NCBI GenBank assembly: GCA_020161815.1
Contig: JAIUOP010000015.1
Location: forward strand, 1-64,000
DNA length: 64,000 bases
Direction of reading: 5' to 3'
DNA from: Actinomycetota bacterium
GTDB lineage: Bacteria; Actinomycetota; Actinomycetes; Actinomycetales; Dermatophilaceae
Of this stretch, positions 55,809 through 64,000 are shown one piece after another. The position numbers and the translations under genes are program-made. How positions within the stretch are numbered: the first letter of the stretch is position 1; each line of letters starts with the position of its first letter. Below the pieces are notes generated by a model. The model did not search any database, was not told the DNA's origin, and was given only the letters and a program-made list of their open reading frames with translations.

Positions 55809-55812
<4 letters not shown>
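53890..55812 (-). CDS. ABC transporter permease, FtsX/MacB-like
   Basis: Predicted protein of 640 aa. One N-terminal helix (LRLLMTTIVSGLVFGVMAGATV), a very large external domain (about 50-490, with Cys in SCYRNE, TPCGM, NSCMM and PRCDT), then three helices with the FtsX signature (ETAVFRAIGAKRSDIVSVYL). Such permeases work with MacB/LolD-type ATPases in export or envelope mechanics rather than nutrient import. ATG 55812 overlaps the ATPase stop (ATGA), so the pair is one transporter. The cargo is unknown. Confidence 0.9.
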
Positions 55813-58909
<3,097 letters not shown>

Positions 58910-58919
58910 GGTCGAAGGG

Positions 58920-59951
58920 TCAGGCCCGCCCCTTCATCTGGCGCTCGATGGCTTCCTTGAGCGCCTTGCCGGCATCGGCGAGGTTCTGCGGGACCCCGTC
59001 CTTGAAGGCATCGGTGATGGCCTTGTCGAGGAGCTTGGGGTCGGCCGTCCGCATCCACTGGATGATCTCGTGGCCGTCGCGCTCGGCGGTCCACCGGAAC
59101 AGGTCCTTGACGTTCCAGCCGGTCCCGGCCTGCCCCTTGAGCCAGTTCAACGACGGCAGGTCCTGGTTGACCACGTCACGCCAGTGCAGGTTCGGGTGGT
59201 TGGGCACCGAGTAGCGGCTGCCCAGGAAGCGGGGGATGTCGTTGAGGATGTCGCGCAGGGCGGACTGCAGCGAGCCGAGGTCGGTCACCGAGTTCTTCAG
59301 GCCCTTGACCTTCGGCACGACCTCGGCGGCCAGGGCCGACACGCGCGTCGTCGCCTGCTCGATGACGAGGGGGGTCGCCAGGCCCAGGGTGATGGCGAGC
59401 TCGGCGAGGTAGGACAGGATCGCGCCGACGATCTGGGCGAGGGCGTCACGCAGCAGTGCGTGGACGAAGCCGACGAGCATCGCCGCGCCCTCGAGCCCGA
59501 CCGAGATCCCGCGAGCGCTCCCCGACAGCACCGAGAGGGCCTGGGCCTGCTCGGCCACCCGCCGACGATAGGCCTCGACGTCCTTGCCCTTCATCTGGCC
59601 GATCTTCGCCTCGGCCCCGGACTCCAGCTCGTACTTGATCTCGGCCAGGTACGCCGAGACGTTGAGCATCGTGCCGGCGTGGGCCTTGACGCCCTCGGGG
59701 TTCCCGGCGAGGTCGTCGAACCAGCCCTTGATCGGCTCCAGGTGGTCGATCAGCCAGCCGATGCCGGCAGCGAACAACGAGCCCAAGGGGTCCGAGACCG
59801 TGGCGGCCACGTCGAACCCGAGGGCGACACCGCTGAGGACCCCGTCGACCCAGTCGCGGTCCTCGATGGCCTTGGCCAGGGAGGCGGTCGAGTCGAAGAT
59901 GCCGGCGCCGGTCAGCTGCCCGCGCGCCTCCGGGGAAACGACGATCGTCAT
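58920..59951 (-). CDS. Helical protein of unknown function, type VII-associated
   Basis: Predicted protein of 343 aa with no signal peptide. The first ~230 residues are Ala/Leu-rich helices, with a hydrophobic stretch around AMLVGFVHALLRDALAQIVGAI, resembling the WXG/PPE-like helical N-terminal modules of type VII substrates. The last ~100 residues are different: VPNHPNLHWRDVVNQDLPSL, GWNVKDLFRWTAERDGHEI and a Lys-rich tail, perhaps an effector or adaptor domain. It starts on the stop codon of the EspC-like gene (TGATG at the 59951 junction), so the two are coupled. I do not recognise the family, and no immunity-type gene is visible besides the divergent small membrane protein. Confidence 0.75.
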   Translation of the reverse strand: MTIVVSPEARGQLTGAGIFDSTASLAKAIEDRDWVDGVLSGVALGFDVAATVSDPLGSLFAAGIGWLIDHLEPIKGWFDDLAGNPEGVKAHAGTMLNVSAYLAEIKYELESGAEAKIGQMKGKDVEAYRRRVAEQAQALSVLSGSARGISVGLEGAAMLVGFVHALLRDALAQIVGAILSYLAELAITLGLATPLVIEQATTRVSALAAEVVPKVKGLKNSVTDLGSLQSALRDILNDIPRFLGSRYSVPNHPNLHWRDVVNQDLPSLNWLKGQAGTGWNVKDLFRWTAERDGHEIIQWMRTADPKLLDKAITDAFKDGVPQNLADAGKALKEAIERQMKGRA

Positions 59952-60250
59952 CAGCGACCGGCCTTCTTCACGGCCGAGCTGGCGTCGTCGTCATTGCTGT
60001 CGTGGGTGTCGGCCATGGCCAGCAAGGTGGTGGCCGTCTCGCCCAGGCTGCTCGCCTGCCCCGAGACGACACTCTTGAAGACCGAGAGCAGGGCCGTGGC
60101 GCCCACCGCGAGGAAGCCGTTGATGACCCCGAAGGCCAGCGGGTCGATGGTCGTCTCGACGGCGTCGGCCGCAGACGTGACATTCGCCTGCAGCTGCGTC
60201 AGCTCCTTCGCGTGATTGCGGATGAGCGGGGTGTCGACCTCGATGTACAC
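59951..60250 (-). CDS. EspC-like type VII secretion target
   Basis: Predicted protein of 99 aa. YIEVDTPLIRNHAKELTQLQ, the central Asp-Pro turn (DPLAFGVINGFLAVG) and the C-terminal acidic/Ser region fit the ESX-1 EspC-type target family (DUF2580): short helix-turn-helix proteins that act as secretion partners. TAGACT lies 7 nt before GTG 60250. Coupled to the 343-aa gene downstream. No EccA-E or FtsK-type ESX component lies in the window, so the secretion machine must be elsewhere if it exists. Confidence 0.75.
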   Translation of the reverse strand: MYIEVDTPLIRNHAKELTQLQANVTSAADAVETTIDPLAFGVINGFLAVGATALLSVFKSVVSGQASSLGETATTLLAMADTHDSNDDDASSAVKKAGR

Positions 60251-60257
60251 CCGTCGA

Positions 60258-60263
60258 AGTCTA
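60258..60263 (-). promoter_or_regulatory. -10 element for the EspC-like gene
   Basis: TAGACT on the minus strand, 7 nt before GTG 60250. Confidence 0.45.
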
Positions 60264-60311
60264 GGGAAGGACCCGGTCGGGCGGCCATGGGGAGGACTCC
60301 CCGCATGCCGG

Positions 60312-60317
60312 TAGGGT
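60312..60317 (+). promoter_or_regulatory. -10 element for the gene at 60325
   Basis: TAGGGT, 7 nt before ATG 60325; with 60258 it makes a compact divergent promoter pair. Confidence 0.45.
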
Positions 60318-60324
60318 CGCGCCC

Positions 60325-60684
60325 ATGGACGCCCTGGACGGACTGCAGTGGGGGACCCGCCTCTTCCTCGTCATCGTCCTCCTCGGCATCGTGGTCCTGG
60401 CGGCCCTGCCCCTCGTGGTCCTCGTCAGGCCCGTGGTGACCGAGGCGATGCGCTCCGGTCGCGCGGGGGACTGGTGGCTGCCCTTCCTGCCCGACGACTC
60501 CGGGGCCTTCGGGCCGCTGGCGAGCAACGCCTGGTGGTCGGTGTTCCGTGCGCGGGAGCGAGGAGCGGCCGGCGGGCTGGCGTGGCGGTGGGGCTTCTGG
60601 GTGGTGATGGCCGTGGCGCTGTCGGCGATTGCGGGGTGGATCGTGGTGATGGCGGTGCGTCTGGTCCGGCTCGGCTGGTCCTGA
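60325..60684 (+). CDS. Small two-helix membrane protein, divergent from the EspC-like gene
   Basis: Predicted protein of 119 aa. Helix 1 is RLFLVIVLLGIVVLAALPLVVLV (about 11-33) and helix 2 FWVVMAVALSAIAGWIVVMAV (about 92-112). The ~55-residue middle segment is polar with paired Trp (DWWLPF, NAWWSVF). No family recognised. By position it could support or protect against the 343-aa type VII-associated product, but this rests only on adjacency. Convergent with a YbaB-like gene 12 nt away. Confidence 0.72.
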   Translation: MDALDGLQWGTRLFLVIVLLGIVVLAALPLVVLVRPVVTEAMRSGRAGDWWLPFLPDDSGAFGPLASNAWWSVFRARERGAAGGLAWRWGFWVVMAVALSAIAGWIVVMAVRLVRLGWS

Positions 60685-60696
60685 CCCCGCCACGTC

Positions 60697-61107
60697 TCAG
60701 CGCCCGTGGGGCTGGTCCTCGTCCTCGCCTCCGCGGGCGGCCCGCGTCACGGCACGGCGTTCCTCCAGCGAGGCCCCGATCGTGTCGAGCTCAGGGGCCT
60801 GCTCACCGAAGGTCTCGCGCGCCGACGCCAGCAGCTGCGCCGAGACCGTCTCCTGCGCCTGCCCGAGGGCCGCGATGATCCGGTCAGCGAGGGCGCGGCC
60901 GCCGTCGCGGCAGGCCTCCTCCTCGAGCCGGAGCGCGGTCAGCGACCCACCCCCGTTGACGGTGACGGTGACCCCCTCGACCGACGCGGTGCCCGTGAGG
61001 GCATCCGCCTGCGCTCGCCACTGGAAGGCGCGCTGGGCCCGGACCACCAGCGCCCGGAGCTCCTGGTCGCTCGGGACGTCATTGAGGAAGGCATCCGCAC
61101 CGGTCAC
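60697..61107 (-). CDS. YbaB/EbfC-like protein (second of a pair)
   Basis: Predicted protein of 136 aa. A helix, then the ALTGTASVEGVTVTVNGGGSL beta-hairpin and a long C-terminal helix (ADRIIAALGQAQETVSAQLL) match the YbaB/EbfC nucleoid-associated fold, found also in EspL-type proteins of type VII loci. GTG 61107 overlaps the stop of the preceding gene (GTGA) with GGGAGG 6 nt upstream. Paired YbaB-like genes suggest a heterodimer. DNA binding is not assured. Confidence 0.78.
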   Translation of the reverse strand: MTGADAFLNDVPSDQELRALVVRAQRAFQWRAQADALTGTASVEGVTVTVNGGGSLTALRLEEEACRDGGRALADRIIAALGQAQETVSAQLLASARETFGEQAPELDTIGASLEERRAVTRAARGGEDEDQPHGR

Positions 61108-61547
61108 CACGTGCCTCCCTCGCGCCCGCCGTCCGGGCTGCCCGGATCCACCAGCGGCTGCGGCGGCGGTGTGCTGGCCCGGACCTCGGCATCGAGGGCG
61201 TTGACCGCGTTGTCCCGCTCCCCCCAGGCCTGGACCGAGGCGGCGTGCGCCGCGGAGCGCACCTGTGCCTGCGCCGCGGTCAGTGCCTCGAGCACGGCGC
61301 GCTCGACGGCTCGGGCGCCGCGAGCGGCCGAGGCGTCGCTGATCCGAAGGTCGGTGAGGAGGCCGTCGGGGCGCACACTGACGCGCACGCCGCCGCCGTC
61401 GGCGGTGCCGTGCCCGAGGAGGGCCTCGACCTCGCGACGCCACGCCGTGGCCCGCTCCGCGCGGTCGCGCGCCTGCTCGACCTGCTCGTCGACCTCAGCG
61501 GCATACGCCGCCTTGACGGCCTCGGGGTCCTCGGGAACGGAGGGCAT
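61104..61547 (-). CDS. YbaB/EbfC-like protein (first of a pair)
   Basis: Predicted protein of 147 aa. A long N-terminal coiled helix (EQARDRAERATAWRREVEAL), a beta pair GGGVRVSVRPDGLLTDLRI, a second helix with ARAVERAVLEALTAAQAQV, then a Pro-rich tail. The order follows the YbaB fold. ATG 61547 is chosen because TACAGT lies 7 nt upstream and GTG 61556 would overlap it. Coupled to the second YbaB-like gene. Probably linked to the type VII-associated genes beside it. Confidence 0.75.
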   Translation of the reverse strand: MPSVPEDPEAVKAAYAAEVDEQVEQARDRAERATAWRREVEALLGHGTADGGGVRVSVRPDGLLTDLRISDASAARGARAVERAVLEALTAAQAQVRSAAHAASVQAWGERDNAVNALDAEVRASTPPPQPLVDPGSPDGGREGGTW

Positions 61548-61554
61548 GGAGGGC

Positions 61555-61560
61555 ACTGTA
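61555..61560 (-). promoter_or_regulatory. -10 element for the YbaB-like pair
   Basis: TACAGT on the minus strand, 7 nt before ATG 61547. Confidence 0.45.
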
Positions 61561-61577
61561 TCGGGGGCTTGACGGGG

Positions 61578-62291
61578 TCAGGCCAGGACGAGGGTTACCT
61601 CGTCGACCGCCTCGCTGCCCAGCTCGACGACGAGGGCGCCGGTTCCGCGCTCGGCGAACCGCCAGTCAGTGCCGTCGTGCTCGATGGGGTAGTAGGTCGA
61701 CGGAGCCCCGACATGGTGCACCCGACCCTCCTTGAGCTGGAAGGCCTGGTGGGTGTGACCCGTGAGGAGCACCAAGGGGGTGTCCTGCTCGGCCAGTCGT
61801 CGCTCGACGGACTCGGCATCCCTGAGGACGAACCACTCGTGGGTGCTCCGGGAGCGCACCGGGTGGTGCTGGAGGAGCAGGATCGGCTCGTCGACCGCCC
61901 GGGCCTCGTCGAGCGCGTCCAAGGTGCGCCCACCCAGCCCCTCGATCCGCCCGAGTTCGTTGGTGGCCACGCCGACCACCCGCCAGGCCCCGAGTCGCTC
62001 GGGCAGCGGACCGAACACCGACCTGATCGAGTCGTCGAGGTCGTGGTTGCCCGGCACAGCGAGGATCGGCACCCCGGGGTATGCCGCGTGCAGGCGCTCG
62101 CGGACCGCCTCGGCTCCCACGACGCTCCCGTCGTCGCAGATGTCGCCCGTGAGCGCAATGGCGTCGACCTCACCATGGCCGCGAGCTGCGGAGAGCACCG
62201 TCTCGAGCCGAGCTGCCGCGTCGATGTCGGGGTGGTGGGTCGTGGCCCCCGGCGCGTGCAGGTGGGTGTCGGAGAGGTGGAGCAGACGCAT
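61578..62291 (-). CDS. Metallophosphoesterase, CpdA-like
   Basis: Predicted protein of 237 aa with the full calcineurin-type metal site: SDTHLH (residue 7), GDICDD (49), GNHD (81), LLLQHHPV, GHTHQAFQ. This order and length fit the CpdA/class III cyclic nucleotide phosphodiesterase group. Substrate could be cAMP or another phosphodiester. TAGCGT lies 6 nt before ATG 62291. It is the downstream neighbour of the GT2-GtrA gene on the same strand but has its own promoter. Confidence 0.9.
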   Translation of the reverse strand: MRLLHLSDTHLHAPGATTHHPDIDAAARLETVLSAARGHGEVDAIALTGDICDDGSVVGAEAVRERLHAAYPGVPILAVPGNHDLDDSIRSVFGPLPERLGAWRVVGVATNELGRIEGLGGRTLDALDEARAVDEPILLLQHHPVRSRSTHEWFVLRDAESVERRLAEQDTPLVLLTGHTHQAFQLKEGRVHHVGAPSTYYPIEHDGTDWRFAERGTGALVVELGSEAVDEVTLVLA

Positions 62292-62297
62292 GCACCG

Positions 62298-62303
62298 ACG
62301 CTA
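62298..62303 (-). promoter_or_regulatory. -10 element (leaderless) for the phosphoesterase
   Basis: TAGCGT on the minus strand, exactly 6 nt before ATG 62291. Confidence 0.6.
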
Positions 62304-62310
62304 CTTGGAC

Positions 62311-63426
62311 TCACCGACGGGGCGGAGAGGTCACCGACGTGGCCTGCGCCACGCCGACCTCGATGCCCTGCGCGCCCGGGGCCGCCGATCGGCCACGCGC
62401 CGCGAACACCGCCGTGCGCTGCATCAGGTAGCTCGCCACGAAGAGAGTGGACTCGGTGAGGACCTTGGCCAGGGCGAGCGATCCGGTGAGCACGACCAGT
62501 CCCTCCATGAGGAGGGCGTTGGCGAGCAGTACGGCCGCAGCAAGCGCGGCATACCGGGGGAGGGCCGTGCGCAGGGGGACCACGCCGGCACCGCCGAAGA
62601 CGAACCGGCGGTTGATGGTGAAGTTCGCGCTGGCGCTGACCAGCCGCGCCCCGATGACCGACCACAGCAGGCTGCCGGTCAGCGAGTAGAGCAGAGCCAG
62701 GGCGAGGACATCGAGGGCGAAGGCGAGCAGCGAGGAGGCGGTGAACGCCAGGAGCTGACCCCAGACCGCGATCGAGTCCCGCACCGGGCGGAAGTGGCTG
62801 GAGGCGTTCTCGTCGAGGTAGATCGTCGCAATCTCGATCTCCTCGATCCGCTGACCGGCGCGGGAGGCCGCGAGCAGGACGCGCAGCTCGTACTCGAAGC
62901 GCTCCCCGGGGATGTCGAGGAGCTCGGGCAGGCGCGCCGACGGGTGCCCGCGCAGCCCGGTCTGGGTGTCGAAGACGCTCTGACCGGTGGCCAGGCTGAA
63001 GGCATGCCGCGTCAGGGCGTTGCCCCAGCGGCTGCGCCGCGGCACCGCCCCGGTGAAGCGGCGACCGCCGAGGACGAGGTCCGCCGCGCCCTCATCGAGC
63101 CGGTCCGCCACGCGCAGGATGTCGACGACGCTGTGCTGGCCGTCGCTGTCGGCGCACACCACGGACGTGCCGGGCGCGGTGGCCAGAACGTGGGCGAACC
63201 CGGTCTTGAGCGCAGCGCCCTTCCCGCGGTTGACCGGGTGGGTGAGCACCTCGGCACCGGCGGCGGCGACGGCGGCGAAGCGGCCGGCATACGCCTCTGG
63301 ACTGCCGTCGTCGACGACGACGACCGGACCGGCCTGGGCGGCGACGAGGTCCCGGACGAGGTGGACGAGCCGGTCATCGGGCTCGTACGCGGGGATGAGG
63401 ATGGCGGTGCGATCGGGCGCGGTCAT
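62311..63426 (-). CDS. Glycosyltransferase family 2 fused to a GtrA-like membrane domain
   Basis: Predicted protein of 371 aa. Residues ~1-215 are a GT2 domain: AILIPAYEPDD, VVVVDDGSPE, NRGKGAALKTGF, CADSDGQH (DxD-like), ADLVLGGRRF. Residues ~225-350 are four GtrA-type helices (FTASSLLAFALDVLALALLY, GARLVSASANFTINRRFVF). GT2 and GtrA are often separate genes that glucosylate undecaprenyl phosphate and flip it; here they are one protein. A polyprenyl-phosphate sugar transferase for cell-envelope glycans is likely. Six nt separate it from the phosphodiester glycosidase stop, so they are an operon. Confidence 0.92.
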   Translation of the reverse strand: MTAPDRTAILIPAYEPDDRLVHLVRDLVAAQAGPVVVVDDGSPEAYAGRFAAVAAAGAEVLTHPVNRGKGAALKTGFAHVLATAPGTSVVCADSDGQHSVVDILRVADRLDEGAADLVLGGRRFTGAVPRRSRWGNALTRHAFSLATGQSVFDTQTGLRGHPSARLPELLDIPGERFEYELRVLLAASRAGQRIEEIEIATIYLDENASSHFRPVRDSIAVWGQLLAFTASSLLAFALDVLALALLYSLTGSLLWSVIGARLVSASANFTINRRFVFGGAGVVPLRTALPRYAALAAAVLLANALLMEGLVVLTGSLALAKVLTESTLFVASYLMQRTAVFAARGRSAAPGAQGIEVGVAQATSVTSPPRR

Positions 63427-63432
63427 CGGTGG

Positions 63433-64000
63433 TCACCCGGCGATGTAGATGATGTCGGAGGTGCCGCGCTCCTGGCCCTTGCCGAGCGGGTTGTTGACCA
63501 GGGCATCGCCGAGGACCATCGTCGTCGAGCCGCCGCCGTCGAGGTTGTAGGCGACCTGGGCCCCGTGCTCGACGAAGATCTGTGCGAACTCGGTCATCGT
63601 CACGCCCTTGCTGTAGCCCGAGCTGCGACCGTCGGCGGCGATGAACAGCAGGTGGTTGTCGGCGACCATGCCGATCCCGGTGCGGGGCTGGCTGCCCTGG
63701 ATCGAGTGGTTCCCGACGTTGGTGTCGACCTCGACGCTGTCGATGCCGCGGAGCACCACGCCGCTGTCGACGATGCCGGGGCCGAAGGACCAGGTCTGCC
63801 AGACACCGTCGTCGAGCAGGGCCTGGGCATTCGTCGTCGTCTCGTCGTAGAGCCTGAGCGAGCCGTCGGTGCGGAAGGCCAGCCCCTGGCGGGCCCCGGC
63901 GTCGCGGAAGGCCACGCCGTTGCGGATGACGATGCCGGTCTCCCGGAAGCCGTAGTAGTCGCCGTTGACGGCGAAGACCGCGCCGGCCTGCTGGGCGATG
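63433..64000 (-). CDS. Phosphodiester glycosidase family protein, C-terminal part (runs off the right edge)
   Basis: The visible 188 codons read in from the edge: FAVNGDYYGFRETGIVIRNG, GLAFRTDGSLRLYD, GIGMVADNHLLFIAADGRS, GYSKGVTMTEFAQIFVEHGA, YNLDGGGSTTMVLGD, GTSDIIYIAG. These are the core and end of the NAGPA/phosphodiester-glycosidase domain, which in bacteria acts on phosphodiester-linked sugars at the cell surface. The start lies beyond 64000. It probably works with the GT2-GtrA product downstream on envelope polysaccharide. Confidence 0.9.
   Translation of the reverse strand, partial: IAQQAGAVFAVNGDYYGFRETGIVIRNGVAFRDAGARQGLAFRTDGSLRLYDETTTNAQALLDDGVWQTWSFGPGIVDSGVVLRGIDSVEVDTNVGNHSIQGSQPRTGIGMVADNHLLFIAADGRSSGYSKGVTMTEFAQIFVEHGAQVAYNLDGGGSTTMVLGDALVNNPLGKGQERGTSDIIYIAG

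Overview
High-G+C chromosomal segment of an actinobacterium, most likely order Micrococcales and possibly Intrasporangiaceae. The order-level call rests on NucS-type mismatch repair, the GlgE/TreS/maltokinase alpha-glucan pathway, SigE-family ECF sigma factors, an EspC-type type VII secretion substrate, frequent GTG starts and many apparently leaderless genes. The family-level guess is inference. No rRNA, tRNA, CRISPR array or intact transposase was found.

Layout. 1-285: 21-bp minisatellite running off the left edge. 0.3-2.2 kb: HTH regulator, a phosphatase-fold protein and nucS. 2.3-15.7 kb: acyl-CoA metabolism (double 3-hydroxyacyl-CoA dehydrogenase, crotonyl-CoA carboxylase/reductase, methylmalonyl-CoA epimerase, thiolase, and MeaB fused to an acetyltransferase), interrupted by an ECF sigma factor with a membrane partner, a dimethylglycine/sarcosine dehydrogenase-like flavoprotein and an AI-2E-type permease. 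15.8-21.8 kb: envelope protein, lipoprotein, thioredoxin-fold/TPR protein, then two alpha/beta hydrolases, an ATP-grasp enzyme and a translationally coupled 35-codon peptide. 21.9-23.5 kb: pgm. 23.6-25.8 kb: sulfide:quinone-reductase-like flavoprotein, TusE/DsrC-like and DsrE-like proteins behind a CsoR/CstR-like operator.

25.9-39.7 kb: glycogen/alpha-glucan island: treS-mak-glgB on the minus strand, glgP divergent, an AbiEi/DUF559-like gene between two perfect hairpins, then glgX-glgE. Together with pgm these genes interconvert trehalose, maltose-1-phosphate, linear glucan, glycogen and glucose phosphates. 39.8-43.0 kb: YbjN-like protein, enoyl-CoA hydratase, etfB-etfA, supplying electron transfer for acyl-CoA dehydrogenases. 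43.1-51.6 kb: cysteine desulfurase and mnmA (tRNA 2-thiouridine), pirin, FMN-binding protein, lipoprotein, MetE-like protein, EamA transporter, fatty acyl-CoA ligase.

51.7-53.3 kb: a DinB-like gene split into two recognisable halves by about 1.15 kb of lower-G+C DNA. The insert carries a possible transposase remnant and a gene for a secreted cysteine-containing protein. 53.3-64 kb: DJ-1-like protein, ABC exporter, ligA, an orphan type VII-associated group (EspC-like, 343-aa helical protein, small membrane protein, two YbaB-like proteins), phosphoesterase, GT2-GtrA fusion and a partial phosphodiester glycosidase.

Two window-wide signals stand out. The heptamer GGCATAC/GTATGCC occurs about 58 times by eye, inside genes and inside terminator stems. 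Many genes show a TAnnnT hexamer 6-7 nt before the start codon, the pattern of leaderless transcripts.
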